NCBI GenBank assembly: GCA_937897645.1
Contig: CALCNV010000116.1
Location: forward strand, 1 to 64,000
DNA length: 64,000 nucleotides
Direction of reading: 5' to 3'
From: an uncultured Lysobacteraceae bacterium
GTDB lineage: Bacteria > Pseudomonadota > Gammaproteobacteria > Xanthomonadales > Xanthomonadaceae
Positions 27,586-36,346 of this stretch are shown here, in pieces. Both the position numbers and the translations under genes were made by a program. The first letter of the stretch is position 1. Each line of letters begins with the position of its first letter. The notes beneath the pieces are model-generated. The model was given only the letters and a program-made list of their open reading frames with translations. It was not told the DNA's origin and searched no databases.

Positions 27586-28527
27586 ATGGCAATCGAGGAC
27601 ACCGTCGCCAAGCTGACTGCGCCCGCCAACGCGTCGGAAGCTCCCATCTTCGACCTGAGCCGCATCGATTGGGGCGTGCTGCTGTTGAATTTCACCCTCG
27701 CGCTGTTGATCGCGCTGGTGGGCATGTGGGTGGCCAAGTGGATCAGTCGCACCGTCTACCGCGCACTGACCCGCGCCGGGATGGAAGCTACGCTGGCCGG
27801 CTTCCTGCGCAACGTGGCCTATGCGGTGATGCTGGTCGTCGTGTTCATCACCGCGCTGCAGAAGATCGGCGTCTCCACGACGTCGCTGTTGGCCGTACTG
27901 GGTGCAGCCAGCCTGGCGATCGGCCTGGCGATGAAGGATTCGCTGTCCAACATCGCCTCGGGGGTGATGCTGATCGTGCTGCGTCCGTTCCGCGATGGCG
28001 ACCATGTGCTTGCGGCGGGCTCTGAGGGTGTCGTGGAAGAGATCCGCATCTTCCAGACCCGCATGCGCACCTTCGACAATCGCCTGATCATCCTGCCCAA
28101 CAGCTTGATTACCACCGCGCCCATCATCAATTTCACCGCCAAGCCGCAGCGCCGCATCGAGATCCTGGTCGGCGTGGGCTACGAAGACGACTTGAAGCAC
28201 GCGCGCGAAGTTCTGCTCGGCTTGGCCATGGGGAATCCGCTGGTACTGAAGACGCCCGAGCCTTTCGTGCAGGTCACGCGCCTGGCCGAACGCAGCGTCG
28301 ACGTGACCCTGTATGCCTGGACCAAGACCAAGGATTTTGGCGAGGCCCGCAGCCAGCTCACCGAAGGCATCCGCAGCGCGATACTCGGCAACGGCCTGTC
28401 CCTGCCCTCCGCCCAGCGCGACCTGCACGTCTACCACCACAATGCCGATGGCACGCCGCTGACGGAGATCGCCAGCAAGGCGATTGCGGATGATGCGGCA
28501 GTAGCTCCGGGCAGTCCTGCAGCCTGA
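27586..28527 (+). CDS. mscS: Small-conductance mechanosensitive channel (MscS family)
   Basis: Inner-membrane channel of 313 residues releasing solutes under hypo-osmotic stress. Three membrane helices are seen, the third being the Gly/Ala-rich pore helix (TTSLLAVLGAASLAIGLAMK, about 98-117), then the MscS beta domain (SNIASGVMLIVLRPFRDGD; LPNSLI). It starts 7 bases after ppsA and is probably co-transcribed. Confidence 0.9.
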   Translation: MAIEDTVAKLTAPANASEAPIFDLSRIDWGVLLLNFTLALLIALVGMWVAKWISRTVYRALTRAGMEATLAGFLRNVAYAVMLVVVFITALQKIGVSTTSLLAVLGAASLAIGLAMKDSLSNIASGVMLIVLRPFRDGDHVLAAGSEGVVEEIRIFQTRMRTFDNRLIILPNSLITTAPIINFTAKPQRRIEILVGVGYEDDLKHAREVLLGLAMGNPLVLKTPEPFVQVTRLAERSVDVTLYAWTKTKDFGEARSQLTEGIRSAILGNGLSLPSAQRDLHVYHHNADGTPLTEIASKAIADDAAVAPGSPAA

Positions 28528-28533
28528 CGCAAG

Positions 28534-28626
28534 CGTAGGAGTGACGTAAGTCGCGACTGAAATTTCTCTTGCGCAAGACGTCCCGGTTGGGTAAGGAACG
28601 GTTTCGCGACTTACGTCGCTCCTACG
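28534..28626. repeat. REP-like palindrome, GTAGGAGYGACGTAAGTCGCGA type
   Basis: Left arm CGTAGGAGTGACGTAAGTCG and right arm CGACTTACGTCGCTCCTACG enclose about 45 bases. It sits between the convergent mscS and orn genes, where it can act as a transcription barrier for both. Related GTAGGAGC palindromes occur at 29758, 36273 and 37256. Confidence 0.88.
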
Positions 28627-28628
28627 CG

Positions 28629-29192
28629 CTATTTTTCGGCCAGCTCGGCCAAATGCTTGCGGTAGTGTCGCAATTCATCGATTGAATCGCGTACGTCGCT
28701 CAGCGCCGTGTGCGCCGACTGCTTGCGTACGCCTTCCAAAACGGTCGGTGCCCAGCGACGCGCCAGTTCCTTCAGCGTGCTGACGTCCAGGTTGCGGTAA
28801 TGGAAATACTTCTCCAGGCGCGGCATCAGGCGGTGCAGGAAACGCCGGTCCTGGCAGATCGAATTGCCGCACATCGGCGACGCATTGGCGGGCAGCCATT
28901 GCGCCAGGAAATCGACCGTCTGTGCTTCGGCCTGCCCGAGTGTCACCGTGCTTTCCACCACGCGCTTCCACAGGCCGGAGCGCGTGTGCTGGGCGCGGTT
29001 CCAGTCGTCCATCGCTTCCAGTACCGCGAGCGGATGGGCAATGGCGAACTCGGGACCTTCGGCCAATACGTTCAACTGCGAATCCGTCACCACCGTGGCG
29101 ATCTCGATGATGGAGTCCTGTCCGGTATCCAGCCCGGTCATTTCCAGGTCGATCCAGATCAAGCGGTCGCTGCGTGGGTCGGTTGATGGCAT
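28629..29192 (-). CDS. orn: Oligoribonuclease
   Basis: 3'-5' exoribonuclease of 187 residues that degrades two- to five-base RNAs and pGpG. The DEDDh residues are all present: WIDLEMTGLD, CQDRRFL, and HTALSDVRDS. The ATG at 29190-29192 gives the standard length. It lies between repeats and the divergent DUF2721 gene. Confidence 0.96.
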   Translation of the reverse strand: MPSTDPRSDRLIWIDLEMTGLDTGQDSIIEIATVVTDSQLNVLAEGPEFAIAHPLAVLEAMDDWNRAQHTRSGLWKRVVESTVTLGQAEAQTVDFLAQWLPANASPMCGNSICQDRRFLHRLMPRLEKYFHYRNLDVSTLKELARRWAPTVLEGVRKQSAHTALSDVRDSIDELRHYRKHLAELAEK

Positions 29193-29280
29193 GCGTGGGC
29201 GGGTCCTGTGGATGCGCGATGGATTTTGCGGAACAACGGGTTGTACCGCATGATAACGCAGCCACCCCACGGCCAAGGCC

Positions 29281-29748
29281 ATGCTGCAGAGCCCCGACCC
29301 CTACGCGCACTACGCCACCCTTACCGCGATGCTGGCGCCTGCGTTCTTCCTGACCGCGACCGCATCGTTGCTGCTGTCCGCCAATAATCGGCTGGCACGC
29401 ATCATCGACCGCGCGCGTTCGCTCTTGAAGGAACTGCAGGACCTGCAGGATCCCCTGCAACGCGCCATCTACGAACAACGCATCGCCCTGCAGCGACGCC
29501 GCAGCCTGATCATCCTGCGTGCCGGACAATTGCTGTACACGGCCATCTGCCTGTTCGTGGCCACCAGCCTGGCGATTGCCGCGGACACGCTGTTCGTACA
29601 CCGCCTGGGCGCGACGCCGACGGTATTGGCGGCCTTCGGCGTGTTGGCCATGTTCTCCGCCAGTCTGCTGCTGGCACGCGAGTCGACGCTGGCGGTGAAG
29701 GCCGTGAACGAAGAAATGGATCATCGCCATCTGGCCAAGCGCGAATAG
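29281..29748 (+). CDS. DUF2721 family membrane protein
   Basis: A 155-residue inner-membrane protein with three predicted helices (about 15-37, 82-103, 112-131) and a charged heptad-like stretch between the first two (IIDRARSLLKELQDLQDPLQ). It matches the DUF2721 family in length and layout; the function is unknown. It is divergent from orn. Confidence 0.8.
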   Translation: MLQSPDPYAHYATLTAMLAPAFFLTATASLLLSANNRLARIIDRARSLLKELQDLQDPLQRAIYEQRIALQRRRSLIILRAGQLLYTAICLFVATSLAIAADTLFVHRLGATPTVLAAFGVLAMFSASLLLARESTLAVKAVNEEMDHRHLAKRE

Positions 29749-29757
29749 CTAATGGTT

Positions 29758-29834
29758 GTAGGAGCGGGCCCTGCCCGCGATGCTCTTGCACGTGTATCCG
29801 AACGAAGAGCATCGCGTGCAGGGCCCGCTCCTAC
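29758..29834. repeat. REP-like palindrome, GTAGGAGCGGGCCCTGC type
   Basis: Left arm GTAGGAGCGGGCCCTGC (29758-29774) and right arm GCAGGGCCCGCTCCTAC (29818-29834) are exact complements, with inner CGATGCTCTT/AAGAGCATCG arms. It separates the convergent DUF2721 and tadA genes. Confidence 0.9.
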
Positions 29835-29837
29835 GAT

Positions 29838-30323
29838 TCAATCGAGCGGCGGCTTGCCGCGCTTGGCGCGGAAATAGTTGGTCAGGCGTCGGCTGGCTTC
29901 TTCCGCCAGCAATCCGGAACTGACTTCGATGCGGTGGTTGTGGCGGGGATCGGCCAGCAGGTCGAACACGCTACCGCATGCGCCTGTCTTCGAATCGGAG
30001 GCCGCGTAGACCAGTCGCGCCACGCGCGCATGCACCATCGCCATCGCACACATCGCACACGGCTCCAGGGTCACGTACAGCGTGCTGCCGACCAGGCGGT
30101 GGTTGCCGAGCTTGGAACCCGCACGACGCATGGCTACGATCTCGGCATGCGCGCTGGGATCATGCTCGGCCAGATTGCGGTTCCAGCCTTCGCCAAGCAC
30201 CTGTCCATCGGCTGACACCAGTACCGCGCCTACCGGTATTTCGTCATCCTCGCGCTCGGCACGGTCGGCCAGGGCCAGGGCATGGCGCATCCAGGTTTCG
30301 TCGTCTGCCGTGGACCCGGTCAT
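29838..30323 (-). CDS. tadA: tRNA-specific adenosine deaminase
   Basis: Zinc deaminase of 161 residues making inosine-34 in tRNA-Arg(ACG). Zinc motifs HAEIVAM (His and catalytic Glu) and LEPCAMCAMAM (two Cys) are intact, as is the C-terminal NYFRAKR helix. It ends 3 bases from a palindromic repeat and is followed upstream by the GntP permease gene on the same strand. Confidence 0.94.
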   Translation of the reverse strand: MTGSTADDETWMRHALALADRAEREDDEIPVGAVLVSADGQVLGEGWNRNLAEHDPSAHAEIVAMRRAGSKLGNHRLVGSTLYVTLEPCAMCAMAMVHARVARLVYAASDSKTGACGSVFDLLADPRHNHRIEVSSGLLAEEASRRLTNYFRAKRGKPPLD

Positions 30324-30343
30324 GGGATTGCCTCCTGCGCTGC

Positions 30344-31798
30344 CTAGAACGAACCGAACGCGGTGCCCAACACGATCACCGCCACCAGCGCCAGCAAGGC
30401 ACTGACCACCGCGACCATGACGATATCGAAATAGCTTTCCTTGTGCGTGGTGCCGCAGATCGCCAACAAGGTCACCACCGCGCCGTTATGCGGCAGGCTG
30501 TCCAGCGTGCCGGCGCCGATCACTGCCACGCGGTGCATCAGCTCGGGGTTGATGCCTGCCACGGCCGCAAGCTGCATGTACGTCTCCGCCAGCGCATCCA
30601 ATGCGATGGTCAGGCCACCGGAGGCAGAACCGGTCAATGCGGCCAACACGTTGGTGGCCAGTGCCAGCGACACCAGCGGCCCGCCTTCCACCGACAGGAT
30701 CCAGTCGCTGATCACCGCGAACGCCGGCAGCGCCGCGATCACCGCGCCGAAACCCACCAGGCTGGACACGCTGAGGATCGGCAAGGCCGAGGCATTCACG
30801 CCGGCGTCGATGCTGTCGCGCAGGGCAGTCAAGCGCGTGCGGTTCAACGCGATCAGCGTGCAGATGGCCGCCACCAGCGCCACCATCACCGACCACACGC
30901 CACCCACGGCCTGCAGTGAAGTATTGCCCCAACGCAGTTCTTCCAGGAAAGAGGCATCCATGCGTGGCAGCACCACGAAGGACATCAGCAAGTTGACCGC
31001 AATCACCACGACCAGCGGCAACATCGCAACCCAGGTGGGTGGCAAGACGGCGCTGCGCTGCCCGTGCTGGATTTCGGCAGGATCGAATTCGTGCGCGGTC
31101 GTCGCACGCTCGCGTACCAGCGCGTTTTCCGCCACTTCCACGGTGTCCACGGCCACTACATCGCCATAGCCTTCCGCGGCGAGCCGCGCCTTCTTCTCGG
31201 CGCGTCCCAACCACCACATGCCGAAGCCCAGCATGATGGCCGAAGCAATCAGGCCCAGGCCCGGCGCGGCGAACAACGTGGTGCCGAAGTACGGCATGGG
31301 AATGGCGTTCTGGATGGCGGGCGTACCGGGGAACGCGGACATGGTGAATGTGGAAGTACCCAATGCGATGGCGGCGGGCATCAAACGGCGCGGGATATTG
31401 GCCTGGCGGAACAGCGATTGCGCCATCGGCACCAGCACGAAGAACGCCACGAACAGGCTGACGCCGCCATAGGTGATCAACGCGCCCGCCAGCACCACCG
31501 CCAGGATCGCGCGCTTGGTGCCAAGGTGCTGCGACATGGCATTGGCGATGGCCTGCACCGAGCCGCTGTCATCCATCAACTTGCCGAACAGTGCGCCCAG
31601 CAGGAACAGCGGGAAGAACTGCGCCAGGAAACCGGCGGTGCCGGTCATGAAGGTCTGCGTCCAGCTGGCCAGCAGCGGTTCGCCGGAAAACAGTGCCGCG
31701 ACCAGCGCGGCGAGCGGACACAACAGCAATACGCTCCAGCCGCGGTACGCGAACCAGATCAGCAAGCCGAGTGCGAGGAAAATGCCTAGGAATCCCAT
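30344..31798 (-). CDS. GntP family permease
   Basis: Inner-membrane symporter of 484 residues with about 12-14 hydrophobic helices; GALFGKLMDDSGS and FMSAFPGTPAIQN-like segments fit the GntP/IT family. Members carry gluconate or short hydroxy acids such as 3-hydroxybutyrate. No gluconate genes are adjacent; instead it starts 4 bases after a patatin-like lipase gene, so a hydroxy-acid substrate is possible. Confidence 0.82.
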   Translation of the reverse strand: MGFLGIFLALGLLIWFAYRGWSVLLLCPLAALVAALFSGEPLLASWTQTFMTGTAGFLAQFFPLFLLGALFGKLMDDSGSVQAIANAMSQHLGTKRAILAVVLAGALITYGGVSLFVAFFVLVPMAQSLFRQANIPRRLMPAAIALGTSTFTMSAFPGTPAIQNAIPMPYFGTTLFAAPGLGLIASAIMLGFGMWWLGRAEKKARLAAEGYGDVVAVDTVEVAENALVRERATTAHEFDPAEIQHGQRSAVLPPTWVAMLPLVVVIAVNLLMSFVVLPRMDASFLEELRWGNTSLQAVGGVWSVMVALVAAICTLIALNRTRLTALRDSIDAGVNASALPILSVSSLVGFGAVIAALPAFAVISDWILSVEGGPLVSLALATNVLAALTGSASGGLTIALDALAETYMQLAAVAGINPELMHRVAVIGAGTLDSLPHNGAVVTLLAICGTTHKESYFDIVMVAVVSALLALVAVIVLGTAFGSF

Positions 31799-31802
31799 GT
31801 GA

Positions 31803-32909
31803 TCAGACTCCTTCTAGCAGTGGACGCAAGTCCAGGCTCGAGCGCACGTTGAGGTCGGCGGCGTGGTTGGCCATGAAGGTTTCCACCGCGTCCTTGCCCT
31901 TGTCACGCAGCATGCACAGGAACGGCCATTCCGCATTGAGCTTGGAAGACGAGCCGAAGGCCGCCAGCTCATCGCCGGATATACGATGGATACGCATGCC
32001 GGCCCAACGCGCACTTTCGCCGGCACCCGGGTCGGCGACCTGTTGCAGCAAGGCGATCATGCGCAACTCCTTCAGCAAGGACGAATTGAAGGAAATCTCG
32101 TTGACGCGCTCCATGATGTCGCGCGCGCTTTTGGGCGTACCCAAGCGCTCGATCGGATTGATCTGCACCAGCACCGTGTCGCTGGACGCGCACTCGCGCA
32201 GCAACGGGGTGATGGTGGGATTGCCGGTATAGCCGCCGTCCCAGTAGGGATCACCATCGATCTCCACGGCCTGGAACATCATCGGCAGGCAGGCTGAGGC
32301 CAGCAGCACGTCAGGCGTGATCTCGGCGTTGCGGAACACCCTGCCCTGCCCGGTGCGCACGTTGGTGGCGGTGATGAACAACTTGATCGGCGCAGCGACC
32401 AGGCGCTCGAAATCGATGCTCTCTTCCAGGATCGACTTCAATGGATTGAAGGCGCCGGGATTGAGGTCATACGGCGAGAACACACGCGAGGCCATGTCCA
32501 GCGCCATGAACAAGGGCGAGTCATCCAGCGTCCACTTGCCTGTCAGCACGTCCCAGGGGGAGCGCTGGTAAGGACTGAACTGCGCGGCCTTCGAGACCCG
32601 ATGCCAGAAGTCTTCAAGCGCCTGGCGCGCACCATCGACGCCGCCGATGGCGAAACCACTGGCCATCACCGCTGCATTCATCGCGCCAGCCGAAGTGCCG
32701 GAAATACCTTCCAGCTGCAGCCTGGGCTCCTGGATCGCGCGGTCCAGCACGCCCCAGGTGAAGGCGCCGTGCGAACCGCCGCCCTGCAGGGCGAGGTCGA
32801 TCAGGACCGGCTCATCCGCCGACTTGCGCGGGCGGGCGGTTTTCTTTGCAGTGGCTTTTTTTGCAGCGATCTTTTTTGCCGCGGTCTTTCTTGCAATGGG
32901 ACGGGCCAT
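31803..32909 (-). CDS. Patatin-like phospholipase with Lys/Ala-rich N-terminal tail
   Basis: Serine lipid hydrolase of 368 residues. The patatin landmarks are LQGGGSHGAFTWGVL (oxyanion loop), GTSAGAMNAA (nucleophile Ser) and WDGGYTGNP (catalytic Asp). The first 31 residues are a basic AAKK-repeat tail (KKIAAKKATAKKTARPRK) resembling histone H1-like or polyhydroxyalkanoate-granule protein tails. It is directly upstream of the GntP permease, suggesting a joint role in lipid or hydroxyalkanoate use; that link is inference. Confidence 0.87.
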   Translation of the reverse strand: MARPIARKTAAKKIAAKKATAKKTARPRKSADEPVLIDLALQGGGSHGAFTWGVLDRAIQEPRLQLEGISGTSAGAMNAAVMASGFAIGGVDGARQALEDFWHRVSKAAQFSPYQRSPWDVLTGKWTLDDSPLFMALDMASRVFSPYDLNPGAFNPLKSILEESIDFERLVAAPIKLFITATNVRTGQGRVFRNAEITPDVLLASACLPMMFQAVEIDGDPYWDGGYTGNPTITPLLRECASSDTVLVQINPIERLGTPKSARDIMERVNEISFNSSLLKELRMIALLQQVADPGAGESARWAGMRIHRISGDELAAFGSSSKLNAEWPFLCMLRDKGKDAVETFMANHAADLNVRSSLDLRPLLEGV

Positions 32910-33050
32910 GCTGATCCTTGAGGTTGTGCTACTGCGTCATCGCGGGCCGCAATACGGCCGCCCGATGTTATGCCCTCCCTCCTGCAGGAAGATTACCGAC
33001 GACTGGCAATCAGGGAAAGCAGATCCAGCGGGGAAATTCAGAGCTTCAGC

Positions 33051-34634
33051 TCATTCCCACTCGATCGTCGCCGGCGGCTTGCCGCTGATGTCGTAGACCA
33101 CGCGGGAGATGCCACGCAGTTCGTTGATGATCCGATTGGAGACCGTACCGAGGAAGTCGTACGGCAGGTGCGCCCAGTGCGCCGTCATGAAGTCGATCGT
33201 TTCCACCGCACGCAGCGCGATTACCCACTCGTAGGCACGCGCGTCGCCGACCACGCCCACCGACTTGACCGGCAGGAACACGGCGAACGCCTGGCTGGTC
33301 TTGTCGTACAGGTCAGCTTTGCGCAACTCCTCGATGAAGATCGCGTCGGCCTGGGCCAGCAGTTCCGCGTATTCGCGCTTCACTTCACCCAGGATGCGCA
33401 CGCCCAGGCCGGGGCCCGGGAACGGATGACGGTAGACCATTGCGCGTGGCAGGCCGAGTTCGACGCCAAGACGGCGCACTTCGTCCTTGAACAATTCGCG
33501 TAATGGTTCCACCAGGCCCAGCTTCATGTGCTCGGGCAAGCCGCCGACGTTGTGGTGGCTCTTGATCACGTGCGCCTTGCCGGTCTTGCTGCCGGCCGAC
33601 TCGATGACGTCGGGGTAGATGGTGCCCTGTGCCAGCCATTTGGCGTTGGCGAGCTTGCCGGATTCCTCATCGAAGATATCGATGAACAGGTTGCCGATGA
33701 TCTTGCGCTTGGCTTCCGGATCGGACACGCCTTCCAGTGCCTTGAAATAGCGGTCGGCCGCGTTGACGCGGATGACCTTGATGCCCATGCCGCCCTTCTC
33801 GGCTTCGCTTGCGAACATGGCCATGACCTGGTCGCCTTCGTTCCAGCGCAACAGGCCGGTATCCACGAACACGCAGGTCAGCTTGTCGCCGATGGCCTTG
33901 TGCAGCAGCGCCGCGACCACGGAGGAATCCACGCCGCCGGACAGGCCCAGGATCACTTCATCCTCGCCCACCTGCGCACGCACGCGGGCGATCTGGTCGT
34001 CGATGATGTTGGCGGCCGTCCACAACGTCTGGCAGCCGCAGATATCGGTGACGAAGCGACGCAGCAGTGCTTCACCTTGCTTCGTGTGCGTGACTTCAGG
34101 ATGGAACTGCACGCCGTACCAGCGTTTGTCTTCGTTCGACATCGCGGCGACCGGGATGCGGTCGGTACGTGCAGTGATGGTGAAGCCGGGTGGCGCTTCG
34201 GACACGTGGTCGCCGTGGCTCATCCACACGTCGAGGCGTGGCGTGGTGCCTGCGTGATCATTGAGGCCTGCGAACAGTGCGTCGGGTGCGATGACTTCCA
34301 CTTCCGCATGGCCGAATTCACGCGCATCGGCGGCTTCCGTCGCGCCGCCCAATTGCGCGGCCAGGGTCTGCATGCCGTAGCAGATGCCCAGGATCGGCAA
34401 GCCGGAATCGAACACCTGCTGCGGCGCTGCCGGCGCACCTGCTTCCGTGGTGGATTCCGGGCCACCCGACAGGATGATGCCTTTGGCACCGTACGCGGCG
34501 ATCTCGGAAGGATCGTGGTCCCACGCCCAGATTTCGCAGTACACGCCGATCTCGCGGATGCGGCGCGCGATCAACTGCGTGTACTGCGCGCCGAAATCTA
34601 GGATGAGGATCTTGTCGGTGTGGATGTTGGTCAT
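33051..34634 (-). CDS. guaA: GMP synthase (glutamine-hydrolysing)
   Basis: Makes GMP from XMP, ATP and glutamine. The 527-residue protein has a class I amidotransferase domain (ILGICYGMQTLAAQLGG with the catalytic Cys, then HPEVTHT), the PP-loop ATP pyrophosphatase motif LSGGVDSSVVAALL, and a C-terminal dimerisation domain ending PPATIEWE. The ATG at 34632-34634 matches the family start MTNIHTDKILILDFG. It follows guaB. Confidence 0.96.
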   Translation of the reverse strand: MTNIHTDKILILDFGAQYTQLIARRIREIGVYCEIWAWDHDPSEIAAYGAKGIILSGGPESTTEAGAPAAPQQVFDSGLPILGICYGMQTLAAQLGGATEAADAREFGHAEVEVIAPDALFAGLNDHAGTTPRLDVWMSHGDHVSEAPPGFTITARTDRIPVAAMSNEDKRWYGVQFHPEVTHTKQGEALLRRFVTDICGCQTLWTAANIIDDQIARVRAQVGEDEVILGLSGGVDSSVVAALLHKAIGDKLTCVFVDTGLLRWNEGDQVMAMFASEAEKGGMGIKVIRVNAADRYFKALEGVSDPEAKRKIIGNLFIDIFDEESGKLANAKWLAQGTIYPDVIESAGSKTGKAHVIKSHHNVGGLPEHMKLGLVEPLRELFKDEVRRLGVELGLPRAMVYRHPFPGPGLGVRILGEVKREYAELLAQADAIFIEELRKADLYDKTSQAFAVFLPVKSVGVVGDARAYEWVIALRAVETIDFMTAHWAHLPYDFLGTVSNRIINELRGISRVVYDISGKPPATIEWE

Positions 34635-34747
34635 GGGCGAGGAGTGAGTGGAGAGGAGTGAGAAGTGAGTGGAAGCGAGAAACCAAAAGCAGAAGAGGAG
34701 CTCCAGAGTTACCTCACTCCTCACTCCTCTTCGCTAACTCCTGCGCA
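34635..34747. repeat. GAGGAGTGAG inverted repeats between guaB and guaA
   Basis: On the minus strand GAGGAGTGAGGAGTGAG after guaB is partly complementary to CTCACTTCTCACTCCTC before guaA, so the 113-base spacer can fold back on itself. It may modulate the guaB/guaA ratio. Confidence 0.6.
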
Positions 34748-36205
34748 TCACCCCATCCGGTAATTCGGCGGCTCTTTGGTGATCTGCACGTCATGCACAT
34801 GGCTTTCGCGCTGGCCGGCACCGGTGATGGTGACGAACTGCGGCTTCTTCTGCATGTCGTCGATGGTCGCGCAACCCACGTAGCCCATGGTGGCGCGCAG
34901 GCCGCCGACGAGCTGGTGGATGATGTTGCCGACCGGGCCGCGATACGGCACGCGGCCTTCGATGCCTTCCGGCACCAGCTTGTCGGCATCGCTGGAATCC
35001 TGGAAGTAGCGGTCCTTGCTGCCCTTCTCCATCGCACCCAGGCTGCCCATGCCGCGGTAGCTCTTGTAGCTGCGGCCCTGGAAGAGTTCGACTTCGCCCG
35101 GCGCTTCTTCGGTACCGGCCAGAAGACCGCCGATCATCACCGTCGACGCACCAGCCACGATAGCCTTGCCGATGTCACCCGAATAGCGGATGCCGCCGTC
35201 GGCGATCAGCGGGATGCGGTCCTGCAACGCTTCCGCCACCATGTCGATTGCGGTGATCTGCGGTACGCCCACGCCAGCCACCATGCGGGTGGTGCAGATG
35301 GAACCCGGACCGACGCCAACCTTCACCGCGTCGGCACCGGCATCCATCAAGGCCAGCCCGGCGTCGCCGGTGACGATGTTGCCGCCGATCACCTGCAACT
35401 GCGGGAAGCGCTTTTTGATCCACGTCACCCGGTCCAGCACGCCCTGCGAATGACCGTGCGCCGTATCGACGATGACTACGTCCACGCCAGCCGCAACCAG
35501 TGCTTCGACGCGCTGTTCGGTGTCGCCACCCACGCCCAATGCCGCACCGACCAGCAGGCGCGTGGCGCTGTCCTTGGCGGCGTTGGGGTTGTCGGTCTTC
35601 TTCTGGATGTCCTTGACCGTGATCAGGCCACGCAACTCGAAGTTGTCGTTAACCACCAGCACCTTCTCGATGCGGTGCTTGTGCAGCAGTTGCTTCACTT
35701 CCTGGTCGCTGGCGCCTTCGCGCACGGTCACCAGGCGTTCCTTCTTGGTCATGATGTGGCGGACCGGATCGTCCAACTTCGCTTCGAAGCGCATGTCGCG
35801 GCTGGTGACGATGCCCAGCAACTGCCCGCCGTCCACCACCGGCACGCCGGAAATGTTGCGGGCGCGGGTCAGGGCGAGCACGTCGCCGATGGTGGTTTCA
35901 GGGCCGACCGTGAAAGGATCCTTGATGACGCCGGCTTCGAACTTCTTGACCTTGGCGACTTCGGCCGCCTGCTGTTCGACCATGAGGTTCTTGTGGATGA
36001 TGCCAATGCCGCCCAGCTGGGCCATGGCGATGGCCAGGCGCGCTTCGGTCACGGTGTCCATGGCTGCGGAAACAATCGGCAGCTTGAGGCGCAGGTCGCG
36101 GGTCAGCCGCGTGCCGAGGTCGACATCCTTGGGCAGGACAAGGGAATGCGCAGGGACGAGGGAAACATCGTCGTAGGTGAGAGCTTCAGCCTGGATGCGT
36201 AGCAT
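34748..36205 (-). CDS. guaB: Inosine-5'-monophosphate dehydrogenase
   Basis: Oxidises IMP to XMP with NAD, the committed step to GMP. The 485-residue length is standard. The barrel holds the catalytic Cys loop GPGSICTTRMVAGVG, and two CBS domains lie at about residues 95-205. A G-rich flap (YKSYRGMGSLGAM) is present. It is followed by guaA. Confidence 0.97.
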   Translation of the reverse strand: MLRIQAEALTYDDVSLVPAHSLVLPKDVDLGTRLTRDLRLKLPIVSAAMDTVTEARLAIAMAQLGGIGIIHKNLMVEQQAAEVAKVKKFEAGVIKDPFTVGPETTIGDVLALTRARNISGVPVVDGGQLLGIVTSRDMRFEAKLDDPVRHIMTKKERLVTVREGASDQEVKQLLHKHRIEKVLVVNDNFELRGLITVKDIQKKTDNPNAAKDSATRLLVGAALGVGGDTEQRVEALVAAGVDVVIVDTAHGHSQGVLDRVTWIKKRFPQLQVIGGNIVTGDAGLALMDAGADAVKVGVGPGSICTTRMVAGVGVPQITAIDMVAEALQDRIPLIADGGIRYSGDIGKAIVAGASTVMIGGLLAGTEEAPGEVELFQGRSYKSYRGMGSLGAMEKGSKDRYFQDSSDADKLVPEGIEGRVPYRGPVGNIIHQLVGGLRATMGYVGCATIDDMQKKPQFVTITGAGQRESHVHDVQITKEPPNYRMG

Positions 36206-36235
36206 CGGCGGACCCGTTCGGTGGGGAAGCGCGTA

Positions 36236-36241
36236 ATTATA
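36236..36241 (-). promoter_or_regulatory. guaB: -10 box ahead of guaB
   Basis: A perfect TATAAT on the minus strand, 30 bases ahead of the guaB ATG. No good -35 is seen 17 bases upstream. No guanine or purine riboswitch-like fold was recognised in the short leader. Confidence 0.5.
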
Positions 36242-36272
36242 CGGCGAATCGCCATCCGGGCGCTCGGCTTTT

Positions 36273-36346
36273 GTAGGAGCGCCCCATGGGCGCGAGCTCT
36301 GGAACGGTTTACAGGCAAAGAGCTCGCGCCGATGGGGCGCTCCTAT
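36273..36346. repeat. REP-like palindrome, TAGGAGCGCCCCAT type
   Basis: TAGGAGCGCCCCAT (36274-36287) and its complement ATGGGGCGCTCCTA (36332-36345) flank inner GCGCGAGCTCT/AGAGCTCGCGC arms. The right arm supplies the folD stop codon (36343-36345), so the repeat entered at or shaped the gene end. Confidence 0.88.

Noticed and set aside
34635..34747. A purine riboswitch between guaB and guaA
   Set aside because: The spacer is made of GAGTGAG-type repeats and lacks the conserved purine-aptamer core.
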